This document shows, one piece after another, positions 49,606 through 59,353 of a stretch of DNA of 64,000 nt. This DNA is from Skermania sp. ID1734 (GTDB lineage: Bacteria > Actinomycetota > Actinomycetes > Mycobacteriales > Mycobacteriaceae): contig NZ_VLIY01000014.1 in assembly GCF_007489285.1 (NCBI RefSeq), positions 85,824 to 149,823 of the forward strand, written 5' to 3'. Made by a program: the position numbers and the translations under genes. Under the pieces are notes generated by a model that made no database searches, was not told the origin of the DNA, and saw only the letters and a list, made by a program, of their open reading frames with translations. Positions within the stretch are counted from its first letter, which is position 1. The number at the start of each line of letters is the position of its first letter.

Positions 49606-50390
49606 GCCTTCTGTGTTCGTTGTTTGGCCAGGTCTGACTCAAACCGGTCGCGAATCTCATCCGCCGCACCGGACAGGTTGAGTTCGAAGGTGAATCCCTG
49701 CTCGAACCGGTAGCTGCGGTGCACGTTCTGCAGGTCGATGCCATTAAGTGCTTCCTTGGCCGCGCGGATCACTCGGCCGTCTTTGGCCGCGATCTCGGCT
49801 GTCACTTCCAGTGCGGCACTGTCAAGCTCGGCGCGTGGGACCACGCGATACACCGACCCGTAATGGTGAAGTTCCGTCGCTGTAATGGTTTTCGCGGTGA
49901 AGAACAATGCGCGCATCAGATGCTGCGGAACCAGTCGCGATAGGTGGGTGGCGGCACCCAGCGCTCCGCGGTCAACTTCGGGCAGACCAAACGTCGCGTC
50001 GTCCGCGGCCACCACGATGTCGGAGTTGCCTACTATCCCGATGCCGCCGCCAAGGCAGAAGCCCTGCACCGCCGCGACCACAGGCACCTGGCAGTCATAG
50101 ACCGCGGAGAACACCTCGGCACAGCCGCGGTTGTGGTCGATCAGGCTCTGGTGCTTCGCGCTGGCCGCACCGTTGCGCACGTTGCGCTGAATCTCCTTGA
50201 TGTCCACACCGGCGCAGAAGCCACGGTTCTCGGCCCGGATCACCACTGCCCGGACGCTCTGGTCTCGGCCGGCGGAGCGCACCGCGTCGGCGAGATCGAA
50301 CCAACCGCGGGCCGGAAAGGCATTGACCGGCGGGTAGTCGATGGTGATGACGCTGACGCCCGGCCCGCCGGGTGAGCTGCTGATTCCCAT
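49602..50390 (-). CDS. echA20: Enoyl-CoA hydratase family ring hydrolase EchA20
   Basis: 262 residues (M. tuberculosis EchA20 about 247). Crotonase fold: oxyanion segments ENRGFCAGVDIKEIQ and GFCLGGGIGIVGNSDIVVAA, then FGLPEVDRGALGAATHLSRL. EchA20 hydrolytically opens ring C of the HIEC-CoA intermediate. First gene of echA20-ipdA-ipdB-ipdC; ATG 50390 lies 36 bases from a KstR2 box. Divergent from two SDR genes. Confidence 0.91.
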   Translation of the reverse strand: MGISSSPGGPGVSVITIDYPPVNAFPARGWFDLADAVRSAGRDQSVRAVVIRAENRGFCAGVDIKEIQRNVRNGAASAKHQSLIDHNRGCAEVFSAVYDCQVPVVAAVQGFCLGGGIGIVGNSDIVVAADDATFGLPEVDRGALGAATHLSRLVPQHLMRALFFTAKTITATELHHYGSVYRVVPRAELDSAALEVTAEIAAKDGRVIRAAKEALNGIDLQNVHRSYRFEQGFTFELNLSGAADEIRDRFESDLAKQRTQKA

Positions 50391-50425
50391 TCCATGTCCA
50401 TTCTGTGAGCGGGCGCCGGTACACA

Positions 50426-50439
50426 AACAAGCACTTGCT
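50426..50439. promoter_or_regulatory. KstR2 operator, perfect match, echA20/SDR divergent promoter
   Basis: AACAAGCACTTGCT fits AnCAAGnnCTTGnT. The following bases TTGGTAGGTTA also occur after the site at 38156-38169, so a longer promoter context is shared. Confidence 0.9.
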
Positions 50440-50454
50440 TGGTAGGTTAGCACG

Positions 50455-51270
50455 GTGACGTTGAGTCTTGCTTTGGATGATTCGGTCGTTCTGGTGACGG
50501 GCGGAGTGCGCGGTGTGGGTGCCGGCATCAGTCGCGTGTTCCTGGAAGCGGGTGCGACCGTGGTGGTGTGTGCGCGTCGGCCCGGTCAAGCCGAGTTGGC
50601 GGTTGGCGATCGGGTCGCCGACTTCGTTTCGTGCGATGTGCGGGATGAAGCTGCGGTACACGACCTGATAGCGCGGATCGTCGATCGTTACGGCCGTCTC
50701 GACGCCGTCGTCAACAACGCCGGCGGCGCACCGTTCGCGCTCGCGGCCGACGCCAGCCCGAACTTTCACCGCAAGATCGTGGAACTGAATATGTTGGCGC
50801 CGCTTCTGGTTTCCCAGCAGGCCAACGAGGTGATGCAGGCCCAACCGCAGGGCGGATCGATTGTGATGGTGTCGAGCGTGAGCGGCCACCGGCCGTCACC
50901 GGGTACCGCCGCATACGGTGCGGCCAAGGCCGGAGTCGACAGTCTCGTCGGCAGCCTGGCGGTCGAGTGGGCGCCGAAGGTGCGGGTGAACTCGATCGTT
51001 GTGGGGCCGGTCGAAACAGAGCAAAGCCATCTGCATTACGGCGACGCGGCCGGACTTGCCGCTGTCGCACAAACAATTCCACTGCGGCGATTGGCGACGC
51101 CGCAGGACGTCGGGCAGTGCGCGGCATTTTTGACGTCCGAGCTGGCGGGCTATGTCAGCGGTTCCACGCTGACCGTGCACGGCGGTGGCGAACGGCCGGC
51201 GTTCCTCGGCGCGGTGGAACAAGCTGCAGCACAGAATTCATCTAATAACACAACAGGAGTGGGCAATTGA
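50455..51270 (+). CDS. Short-chain dehydrogenase/reductase, Rv3549c-like
   Basis: 271 residues. TGGVRGVGAGISRVF cofactor loop, VVNNAGGAPFAL, Ser in MVSSVSGHRPS, YGAAK. Under the KstR2 box, as Rv3549c. Probably oxidises a hydroxyl of a ring C/D intermediate. GTG 50455. C-terminal tail of about 20 residues (AAAQNSSNNTTGVGN) is low-complexity. Confidence 0.87.
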   Translation: MTLSLALDDSVVLVTGGVRGVGAGISRVFLEAGATVVVCARRPGQAELAVGDRVADFVSCDVRDEAAVHDLIARIVDRYGRLDAVVNNAGGAPFALAADASPNFHRKIVELNMLAPLLVSQQANEVMQAQPQGGSIVMVSSVSGHRPSPGTAAYGAAKAGVDSLVGSLAVEWAPKVRVNSIVVGPVETEQSHLHYGDAAGLAAVAQTIPLRRLATPQDVGQCAAFLTSELAGYVSGSTLTVHGGGERPAFLGAVEQAAAQNSSNNTTGVGN

Positions 51271-52175
51271 GCGGGATTTGTGATGGTCGCGTCGTGGTGA
51301 TCACCGGCGCGGGCCGGGGCATCGGCCGGGCGCACGCGTTGGCATTCGCCGCGGAGGGCGCCAAGGTCGTGGTCAACGATTTGGGTGCCGGCCTGGACGG
51401 GTCGGCGTCGGGTGAAGACCCTGCCTCAGCGGTCGTGGCCGAGATTCGTGCCGGCGGCGGCGACGCAGTCGTCAATGGCGACGATGTCGCCGATTGGACT
51501 GGCGCGCAACGGTTGATCGGCACCGCCATCGATACCTTCGGCCGCCTGGACGTGCTGGTCAACAACGCCGGTTTCTTGCGTGACCGGATGCTGGCCAACC
51601 TCAGCGAGGACGAGTGGGATGCGGTGATTCGCGTGCATCTCAAGGGCCACTTCGCACCCCTTCGCCACGCGATCGAATACTGGCGCAGCGAGTCCAAGGC
51701 GGGACGCGGCGTCGACGCCCGGATCATCAACACCAGCTCTGGTGCGGGACTGCAAGGCAGCATCGGGCAGAGCAATTACGCGGCAGCCAAGGCCGGAATC
51801 GCGGTGCTCACCATTAACGCCGCGGCCGAGTTTGCCCGCTACGGCGTCACCGTCAACGCCATCGCGCCTGCCGCGCGCACCCGGATGACCGAGGCGGCCA
51901 TGCCGGACGCGATGGCGAAGCCGGCTGAGGGATTCGACGAAATGGCACCGGAAAATGTTTCACCCCTGGTCGTTTGGCTGGGAAGTGCGCAGTCGCGGGA
52001 TGTCACCGGTCGAGTGTTCGAGGTCGAGGGCGGCAAGATCGCGCTCGCCGATGGCTGGCGGCACGGTGTGCCGATCGACAAGGGGCAGCGCTGGTCACCC
52101 GACGAGATCGGACCGGTGGTCACCAAGCTGATCGGAGCGGCGACACCCCCAGAGCCGGTCTACGGAGCCAGCTGA
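51267..52175 (+). CDS. Short-chain dehydrogenase/reductase, Rv3548c-like
   Basis: 302 residues. ITGAGRGIGRAHALAFAAEG, VNDLGAGLDG (NAD-type acidic residue), VNNAGFLRDRMLANLSEDEW, Ser in INTSSGAGLQG and YAAAK; the RAHAL and FLRDRM segments recall the (3R)-hydroxyacyl-CoA dehydrogenase part of multifunctional enzyme type 2. Likely acts on a CoA-linked steroid intermediate. Start TTG 51267, with CAGGAGTGGG upstream, overlapping the previous stop by 4 bases. Confidence 0.86.
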   Translation: MSGICDGRVVVITGAGRGIGRAHALAFAAEGAKVVVNDLGAGLDGSASGEDPASAVVAEIRAGGGDAVVNGDDVADWTGAQRLIGTAIDTFGRLDVLVNNAGFLRDRMLANLSEDEWDAVIRVHLKGHFAPLRHAIEYWRSESKAGRGVDARIINTSSGAGLQGSIGQSNYAAAKAGIAVLTINAAAEFARYGVTVNAIAPAARTRMTEAAMPDAMAKPAEGFDEMAPENVSPLVVWLGSAQSRDVTGRVFEVEGGKIALADGWRHGVPIDKGQRWSPDEIGPVVTKLIGAATPPEPVYGAS

Positions 52176-52181
52176 GTCGAG

Positions 52182-52598
52182 CTACTCGGTGCCGTCCGGC
52201 GGCACCGAGGGCAGGCCCTCGCTGGCGCGCAGCTTTTCGGCCAGAGCGGTCAGCAGGGTCTGTGACTCCTCCGACAAATCGAATGCCCGAATAGACAATC
52301 GTCGTAGGCCGTATCCCTCGAGCTGTGACAACAGCTCGAGGTCGTGCTCGATCTTGGTGGCGTAGATGTCGTTGAAGAAGTAGTCCGGCTTGACCTTGAA
52401 GAAGCGGGCCAGGGCGGCGACCGTCTCGTCCGAGGGGTTCGTCCGCTGACCGGATCGCAGCTGGGAAAGGTATGGCTTGGAAATCGGGTGACCCGCCGCC
52501 GTGAGCGCCGCCGCAACCTCGGCGTTGGTGTGCGGCTTGCGTCCCGGTGGATGAACCGTCTCGAACAGTTTGTTCAGCCGTGCAGCGAAGTCTGGCAT
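52182..52598 (-). CDS. EspR-like helix-turn-helix regulator / nucleoid-associated protein
   Basis: 138 residues. FAARLNKLFETVHPPGRKPH, AALTAAGHPISKPYLSQLRS, GQRTNPSDETVAALARFFKV follow M. tuberculosis EspR (132 residues) closely over the N-terminal HTH; the C-terminal dimer part (LRRLSIRAFDLSEESQTLLT) diverges. EspR binds DNA as a dimer of dimers and controls ESX-1-related genes. Whether this is the EspR orthologue or a paralogue cannot be told here; the steroid-locus position points to a paralogue. ATG 52598. Converges on the SDR gene with a 6-base gap. Confidence 0.82.
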   Translation of the reverse strand: MPDFAARLNKLFETVHPPGRKPHTNAEVAAALTAAGHPISKPYLSQLRSGQRTNPSDETVAALARFFKVKPDYFFNDIYATKIEHDLELLSQLEGYGLRRLSIRAFDLSEESQTLLTALAEKLRASEGLPSVPPDGTE

Positions 52599-52875
52599 CG
52601 TGGGCTACCCAGGCCCCTTCCTCGGTGGCAATTTGCCGGTTTCTTCTCCAATATTAGCGAACTAGTTGCTGATTGCCCACGATGGACACTGCCAACCACT
52701 CGATTGCACAGGTTAGCTGCATCCCACGCCGAAACGGCCAGCGGTTGTCCGTCTTTGCCTTGCCTAGCGTGTGTGTGCTGGTGGCATGTGACTTTCTGGC
52801 GTTTCGCAACCCGAACTACGGGAATAGTTCGGTTGCTCCAGAATAACCAGCTGGCCGGGTGCCGATTTCTAAGAA
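52599..52875. other. 277-base non-coding gap between espR-like gene and fadA5, with a hairpin
   Basis: No convincing gene. Base composition is lower in GC than the surroundings. A hairpin at 52806-52836 (GCAACCCGAACTA, loop CGGGAA, TAGTTCGGTTGC; one bulged C) lies 40 bases after the fadA5 stop on the minus strand and may terminate fadA5 transcription, although no U-run follows. The promoter of the espR-like gene should lie near 52600-52670. Confidence 0.55.
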
Positions 52876-54138
<1,263 letters not shown>

Positions 54139-54148
54139 TCAATGATGT

Positions 54149-54162
54149 TAGAACGTGTTCCA
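54149..54162. promoter_or_regulatory. KstR operator, perfect match, cyp125 side
   Basis: TAGAACGTGTTCCA fits the consensus fully. An additional inverted repeat, CGATGTGG (54130-54137) and CCACATCG (54160-54167), overlaps it. Confidence 0.88.
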
Positions 54163-54234
54163 CATCGATGGGCGGCGCTGCCCGAGCGTGCCGGCCAGGG
54201 TGGTCAAGTGAGATAGCACACGCAGGAGACGCTG

Positions 54235-55479
54235 GTGGCCGAGCCAAATCTTCCCGACGGATTCGACTTCACCGATCCGGACATCTACGCGCAACGTGTT
54301 CCCTTCCAGGAGTTCGCGGAACTGCGCAAGACTGCCCCCATCTGGTGGAACCCACAGCCACCGGAGGTGGGCGGATTCCACGACGACGGATTCTGGGTGG
54401 TCAGCAAGCACCACGACGTCAAAGAAGTCTCGCGCCGCAGCGACGTCTTCTCGACATGGGTCAACACCGCCATTCCGCGGTTCAACGACGACATCACGCG
54501 CGACCAGATCGAGCTGCAGCGGTTCGTTCTGCTCAACAAGGACGCGCCCGAGCACACGAAGCTACGCAAGCTAGTTTCCCGCGGGTTCACGCCGCGCGCC
54601 ATCAACAGCCTGCGTGCCGAGTTGTCGGCGCGGGCTGAGCAGATCGTCAAGGAGGCCGCACAAGCCGGTTCCGGCGACTTCGTCACGCAGGTCGCCTGCG
54701 AACTTCCGCTGCAGGCGATTGCCGAGTTGATCGGTGTGCCGCAAGAAGATCGGCAGAAGGTCTTCCACTGGTCGAACCAGATGACCGGCTACGACGACCC
54801 CGAACTCGATCTTGACCCGGTGGCGGCTTCGGCCGAAATCCTCGGTTACGCATACCAAATGGCCGAAGAGCGCAAGAAGTGTCCGGCCGACGACATCGTC
54901 ACCACGCTGATCGAAGCAGACGTCGACGGGCACGAGCTGAGTTCGGATGAGTTCGGCTTCTTCGTCATCCTGCTGGCTGTGGCCGGCAACGAGACGACGC
55001 GTAACGCGATCACCCATGGCATGCACGCGTTCCTGCGGTATCCGGACCAGTGGGAACTGTTCAAGCGCGAGCGTCCGGCCACCGCCGCAGACGAGATCAT
55101 TCGCTGGGCCACCCCGGTGACGTCGTTCCAGCGAACGGCGCTGGAAGACACCGAACTCGGCGGCGTGCAGATCAAGAAGGGCCAGCGGGTTGTCATGATG
55201 TACAGCTCCGCGAACTTCGACGAGGATGTCTTCGAGAACCCGACCTCGTTCGACATCACTCGAAACCCGAACCCGCACTTGTCCTTCGGCGGCACCGGTG
55301 CGCATTTCTGTCTGGGTGCGAACCTGGCGCGGCTCGAGATCGACCTGATCTTCAATGCTATTGCCGACCATCTGCCCGACATGTCGAGGGTCGCGGAGCC
55401 GCGGCGCTTGCGTTCGGGCTGGCTTAACGGCATCAAGGAGTTCCAGGTCGACTACGGGACCTGTCCGGTCAAGCACTAG
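54235..55479 (+). CDS. cyp125: Cholesterol C26/C27 monooxygenase, CYP125
   Basis: 414 residues. CYP125 features: FTDPDIYAQRVPFQEFAELR, RFVLLNKDAPEHTKLRKLVS, I-helix LLAVAGNETTRNAITHGMHA and heme loop SFGGTGAHFCLGANLAR with Cys359. It oxidises the terminal side-chain carbon of cholesterol/cholestenone, the entry step of side-chain loss. GTG 54235 has GCAGGAGAC upstream. In M. tuberculosis fadE28/fadE29/chsH1/chsH2/ltp2 follow; here they are absent and a terminator follows instead. Confidence 0.95.
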   Translation: MAEPNLPDGFDFTDPDIYAQRVPFQEFAELRKTAPIWWNPQPPEVGGFHDDGFWVVSKHHDVKEVSRRSDVFSTWVNTAIPRFNDDITRDQIELQRFVLLNKDAPEHTKLRKLVSRGFTPRAINSLRAELSARAEQIVKEAAQAGSGDFVTQVACELPLQAIAELIGVPQEDRQKVFHWSNQMTGYDDPELDLDPVAASAEILGYAYQMAEERKKCPADDIVTTLIEADVDGHELSSDEFGFFVILLAVAGNETTRNAITHGMHAFLRYPDQWELFKRERPATAADEIIRWATPVTSFQRTALEDTELGGVQIKKGQRVVMMYSSANFDEDVFENPTSFDITRNPNPHLSFGGTGAHFCLGANLARLEIDLIFNAIADHLPDMSRVAEPRRLRSGWLNGIKEFQVDYGTCPVKH

Positions 55480-55490
55480 TGCTACAGCGC

Positions 55491-55520
55491 AACCCGGGCT
55501 GCGACTGTGCGGCCCGGGTT
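55491..55520 (+). terminator. Stem-loop after cyp125
   Basis: AACCCGGGC (55491-55499) pairs perfectly with GCCCGGGTT (55512-55520) around a 12-base loop. It lies 12 bases after the cyp125 stop in a convergent gap, with only a short T stretch after it. Confidence 0.7.
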
Positions 55521-55629
55521 TACGCTGGCTCCCGCGTTGATCACGAGCATATGGCCCGAAAACGAGGGCCAAACGCGACCATTTGTTCGGGCTCGCCGCG
55601 AGAGGGTGCCTAACGAGAAGGGCGCTGAG

Positions 55630-56046
55630 TCAGGCGACGGGCTTGGCGGTCGACATTGCCCGCTCGACCTCCCAGAACGCCCGCAAGGCAACGATCTTGC
55701 CGTCGTCATTCACCCGATAGGTAAAGGCGCCCTCGGCATCGATCTGCATGCCGCCGATCAGTGTTCTGATGAATCCGAGAAAGCACGCTTCGTTGCCGCA
55801 CGCGACCGAGTCGTGAAAATGAAACTCGATCGAGTCGGCCTTGGCGATGGCCATGTCCCAGAACGCGGAGATTCCCTCGGCGCCATGGTGGCCCTTGCCC
55901 TCCGGGTCGAACCCTGACGGTCCGACTGGATCCTCGACGCAGGCCTCCGGGGCAAACAAGGCGAGCCACTGCTGCTTGTTCTTCGCACGAACTGCGGCCT
56001 GGGAGGCGAGCCCGGCGGCGCGCGCCGGATGGACGGTGTCCATCAC
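55630..56046 (-). CDS. NTF2-like (SnoaL/ketosteroid-isomerase-type) protein
   Basis: 138 residues. Pattern of a small NTF2-like barrel: AAVRAKNKQQWLALFAPEAC, VEDPVGPSGFDPEGKGHHGA, IRTLIGGMQIDAEGAFTYRV. Ketosteroid isomerase is a member of this superfamily, but no Tyr/Asp catalytic set can be fixed. Coupled to ltp3 (GTG 56046 overlaps its stop; ATG 56043 is also possible), so likely a steroid-side-chain helper or an isomerase/dehydratase. Confidence 0.78.
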   Translation of the reverse strand: MMDTVHPARAAGLASQAAVRAKNKQQWLALFAPEACVEDPVGPSGFDPEGKGHHGAEGISAFWDMAIAKADSIEFHFHDSVACGNEACFLGFIRTLIGGMQIDAEGAFTYRVNDDGKIVALRAFWEVERAMSTAKPVA

Positions 56047-57215
56047 TCAGGCCGCTCGGAGCCAACGACCCACATCGAAAAGTATTGCGAGCCGCCACCG
56101 TAAGCGTGTCCCATCGCCTTGCGCGCATTGGCCACCTGATGATCGCCGGCGCGTCCCATCACCTGCATGGCGGCTTCGGCAAATCGAATGAGACCCGACG
56201 CGCCAATGGGATTCGACGACAGCACACCACCGGAGGCATTGACCGGGATCCGTCCACCAATAGCCGTCTCGCCGGCCTCGGTAAGCTTCCAGCCCTCGCC
56301 CTCAGCGGCAAAACCAAGGTTCTCTAACCACATCGGCTCGAACCAGGAGAAGGGCACGTAGATCTCTGCGGCGTCGATTTCCTCGAGTGGATCCTTGATG
56401 CCGGCCGCCTTCCACAGTGCGGCAGCAGCGTCGCGGCCAGCCTGGGGGTTCACCTGATCTCGTCCCGCGTAGGTGGTCGGTTCGGTCCGCATGGCGGTGG
56501 CGTGAATCCAGGCGACCTTGCGGCCCTGCGCCTCGACGGCCGCGGCACTGTCCGCGTCCCCGATGACCAGCGCACAGGCCCCATCCGAAGATGGGCACGT
56601 CTCGTCATAGCGGATCGGATCCCACAGCATCTGCGACGCCTGCACCGATTCCAAGGTGATGTCCGGCTGCTTCAAGTGCGCGTATGGATTTCGGCTGCCG
56701 TTGAGCCGGTCCTTCACCGCGACCATGGCACCGACATGTGCTGGTGCACCGGCACGTCGGATGTAGGAGCGCACGTGCGGGGCGAAGTAGCCGCCCGCGC
56801 CGGCGCCCACCGGCATGTTGAAGGGAATGGGAATGGACAACGCCCACATGGCATTCGATTCGGACTGCTTCTCCCATGCCACGGCCAGTACGCGGCGATA
56901 CTGCCCGGACTGCACCAGGCTCGTCGCCACACATCCCGTCGAGCCACCGACCGACCCTGCCGTGTGCACCCGGATGAGCGGCTTGCCAGTGGCGCCGAGC
57001 GCGTCGGCCATGAAGAGCTCGGGCATCATGACACCCTCGAACAGGTCGGGCGCCTTACCGACGACCACCGCGTCGATTTCTTCCAGACTCAGCCCGGAAT
57101 CAGCGAGCGCCCGATCGATGGCTTCCCGGCACAAGCCCGCCATCGACACGTCCTGGCGCTTGGCGACGTAATGCGTTTGTCCGGTCCCCAGCACTGCGGC
57201 GAGTTGCTTGCTCAC
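56043..57215 (-). CDS. ltp3: Thiolase-like lipid-transfer protein/aldolase Ltp3
   Basis: 390 residues (Rv3523 about 394). SCP2-thiolase-like: AAVLGTGQTHYVAKRQDVSM, VHTAGSVGGSTGCVATSLVQ, DGACALVIGDADS, NASGGVLSSNPIGASGLIRF. The active cysteine of true thiolases is not in its standard context, as in the Ltp aldolases. Ltp3 and Ltp4 are required in Rhodococcus for degrading C24-branched sterol side chains, where they remove the branched part by retro-aldol cleavage. GTG 57215 overlaps the ltp4 stop by 4 bases. Confidence 0.88.
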   Translation of the reverse strand: MSKQLAAVLGTGQTHYVAKRQDVSMAGLCREAIDRALADSGLSLEEIDAVVVGKAPDLFEGVMMPELFMADALGATGKPLIRVHTAGSVGGSTGCVATSLVQSGQYRRVLAVAWEKQSESNAMWALSIPIPFNMPVGAGAGGYFAPHVRSYIRRAGAPAHVGAMVAVKDRLNGSRNPYAHLKQPDITLESVQASQMLWDPIRYDETCPSSDGACALVIGDADSAAAVEAQGRKVAWIHATAMRTEPTTYAGRDQVNPQAGRDAAAALWKAAGIKDPLEEIDAAEIYVPFSWFEPMWLENLGFAAEGEGWKLTEAGETAIGGRIPVNASGGVLSSNPIGASGLIRFAEAAMQVMGRAGDHQVANARKAMGHAYGGGSQYFSMWVVGSERPE

Positions 57216-58279
57216 TTGTCTCGACCTTCCATGACCGCGACCAGATTCTGTTGCAGGGCAGGCCCGCTCGTCGCGTGTGCCAGCACCCTTCCTGCCTGGC
57301 CGGAGTGAATTCGGTTTGCCGCGTGTCCGATGCGTTCGAGCCCACCGGCGAACAACGGGTTGCCGGCGAGCGGACCGCCCGACGGATTCACCTCGGTGTC
57401 GGCGGCCAATCCGATTGCCTCGCGCAAAATAAACTCTTGATGCGAGAAGGGCGCATACAGTTCCGCGCTGTCGATTCCGGTGACATCGCCGCGAGTGGCG
57501 TCGCGCGCCGCAGCGGTGGTGGACGCCGACACGGTCAGGTCACGCGCGCCGAGGTTCGGGGTATCGATGCGGTGCGCGATTCCGCTGATCCATGCCGGGC
57601 GTTCGCACAATTCCCGGGCACGGTCACCGGCCGCAAGTACGATTGCCGCGGCGCCGTCGGTGATCGGTGCGCAGTCATGGGCGCGCAACGGATTCGCCAC
57701 ATACTCAGTGGCGAGCAGCGCGTCGATGTCGACCGGACCGGAACGCTGGGCATTCGGATTTGATTGCGCGGCAGCGAGACTGCGTGCTGCGACCTCGGCC
57801 ATCGAACGCTCGGTCCACTTACCGGCGTCCAGCCCGGCGCGGGCTTGCAGGCCGGCAATGCTCAGCGAGTCGGGCCAGAGGGGAGTAACCACATACGGGT
57901 CGAGTTGCATCGACAGAACCTGTCGCAGCCGTCCTGCCGAGGACTTGCCGAAGCCGTAGACGAGGGCGGTGTCGACCTCGCCGGTGAGGATCTTCAGGTA
58001 CGCCTCGTACAGCGCCCAGGCTGCATCCATTTCGACGTGCGACTCGTTGATCGGCGGCACTGCGCCGATGGCATCGACGGCGGCAATGAACGAAAACGCG
58101 CGTCCGGCCAGATAATCTGATGAGCCACTGCACCAGAAACCAATGTCGGACTTAGTGATTCCGAGCTTGTCGTACAGCTCCTGGAAGCAGGGCACCAGCA
58201 TTTCCACGCCGTTGGTGGTGCCGGTTGTTTCACGAACGTTGGGGGATTGGGCAAAACCCACCACAGCCACTTCGGTCAT
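57212..58279 (-). CDS. ltp4: Thiolase-like lipid-transfer protein/aldolase Ltp4
   Basis: 355 residues (Rv3522 about 354). VAVVGFAQSPNVRETTGTTN, DIGFWCSGSSDYLAGRAFSF, ALVYGFGKSSAGRLRQVLSM, ITDGAAAIVLAAGDR, NPSGGPLAGNPLFAGGLERI. Partner of Ltp3 and of the upstream DUF35 protein, by analogy with the Ltp2-ChsH2 aldolase. ATG 58279, 10 bases after the DUF35 gene. Confidence 0.88.
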   Translation of the reverse strand: MTEVAVVGFAQSPNVRETTGTTNGVEMLVPCFQELYDKLGITKSDIGFWCSGSSDYLAGRAFSFIAAVDAIGAVPPINESHVEMDAAWALYEAYLKILTGEVDTALVYGFGKSSAGRLRQVLSMQLDPYVVTPLWPDSLSIAGLQARAGLDAGKWTERSMAEVAARSLAAAQSNPNAQRSGPVDIDALLATEYVANPLRAHDCAPITDGAAAIVLAAGDRARELCERPAWISGIAHRIDTPNLGARDLTVSASTTAAARDATRGDVTGIDSAELYAPFSHQEFILREAIGLAADTEVNPSGGPLAGNPLFAGGLERIGHAANRIHSGQAGRVLAHATSGPALQQNLVAVMEGRDK

Positions 58280-58289
58280 CGACGCGTCC

Positions 58290-59282
58290 TCACAGGTGAT
58301 GCTTGTAGGTTTCGTAATCGGCGTCCGGTTCGCCGGTGGGCCGGAAGTGGTCGATGTTCTCGAGGGTGTAGCCCCAATGTTCGCGTGGCTTCCACACCGC
58401 TTCGACCCGCATTCCCATCCGCACTTCCGCTGGGTCGCATTCCAAGATCAGGTGCAGGAACGGGATATCTGCGCCGTCCAGCAACACGTACGCCGCGATG
58501 TAGGGCGGCTTGATGCGCTGACCCAGGAACGGCACATTGACCACACAGAAGGTGGTGACGATGCCGCGGTCGGGCAGTTCCACCTGCTCGGTTGTGGGCC
58601 GGCCGTCGGTGGGGTTGGCGCCCCGCGGCGGGATGTACACCTTTCCGTTCGCGTCGGTGCGGCCGCCGATGAGCCGGCCCTCCTTCAACCCGCGCAGGTA
58701 GTAGCTCTCCTGGAACGACGCTGAATGCTGGTATTCCAGTTTGACGGGCGTGGTGAGGATGGTGATCGGCTCGCCACTGGAGTCGCTTGCCGTCGTGGGT
58801 GTTTCGCTGTTCTCGCCGGGCTCGAAGCAGACGATGTCGGTGATGGCGCCGATCGTTTCGCCGCGCCAGCGGGCGCGTACCCGCATGCCGGAGTACATTG
58901 CGTCGGGCGAACCAGCGTCCACGGCGTGCAGCATCGCGGTATCGGCACCGTCGAGTTGGATCAAAGCGAACGCAAACGGGTGCGGCAGCGGATGCGCCTC
59001 GAGCGGCTTGGCCACCCAGCTCCAGGTGGTGACCGTGCCGGTGTCTGCGACGTCGACAAACTCGGTCAGCGGCTTGGACGTCACCGGGTCGTACTCGGAA
59101 GGCGGCACGATCACCCGCCCGTCACTACCTCGGATACCGAGGATCCGCTTGCCGCGCAAGGCCGTTAAGAATCGACCGAGCACCGGGCCGACGGACCTGG
59201 TGTAATCGAATTGCATGTGCAGCGGCGCACTGAGCGGCTTTTCGAGCTGTGCGTCACGAACAGCACTGTTCACATTGCTCAC
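58290..59282 (-). CDS. Tandem DUF35 OB-fold protein without zinc ribbon, Rv3521-like
   Basis: 330 residues with an internal duplication: LRGKRILGIRGSDGRVIVPP with DTGTVTTWSWV in the first half, and LKEGRLIGGRTDANGKVYIP with DRGIVTTFCVV in the second. DUF35 proteins pair with thiolase-like aldolases; the usual four-cysteine rubredoxin-like zinc ribbon is replaced by Gly/Val/Ile positions in both repeats. Presumed partner of Ltp3 and Ltp4 encoded next. GTG 59282. A KstR-like box lies 10 bases upstream. Confidence 0.83.
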   Translation of the reverse strand: MSNVNSAVRDAQLEKPLSAPLHMQFDYTRSVGPVLGRFLTALRGKRILGIRGSDGRVIVPPSEYDPVTSKPLTEFVDVADTGTVTTWSWVAKPLEAHPLPHPFAFALIQLDGADTAMLHAVDAGSPDAMYSGMRVRARWRGETIGAITDIVCFEPGENSETPTTASDSSGEPITILTTPVKLEYQHSASFQESYYLRGLKEGRLIGGRTDANGKVYIPPRGANPTDGRPTTEQVELPDRGIVTTFCVVNVPFLGQRIKPPYIAAYVLLDGADIPFLHLILECDPAEVRMGMRVEAVWKPREHWGYTLENIDHFRPTGEPDADYETYKHHL

Positions 59283-59291
59283 AACTTCGAG

Positions 59292-59305
59292 TAGAACAGG
59301 TTCTT
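59292..59305. promoter_or_regulatory. KstR-like operator, one mismatch, DUF35/LLM divergent promoter
   Basis: TAGAACAGGTTCTT matches except the last base. A separate dyad, GGGTGA-N7-TCACCC, follows at 59319-59337 in the leader of the LLM gene. Confidence 0.72.
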
Positions 59306-59353
59306 ATTCTGCTCGCAAGGGTGACTTCGAATCACCCCTTCGAAAGGCGCGCG

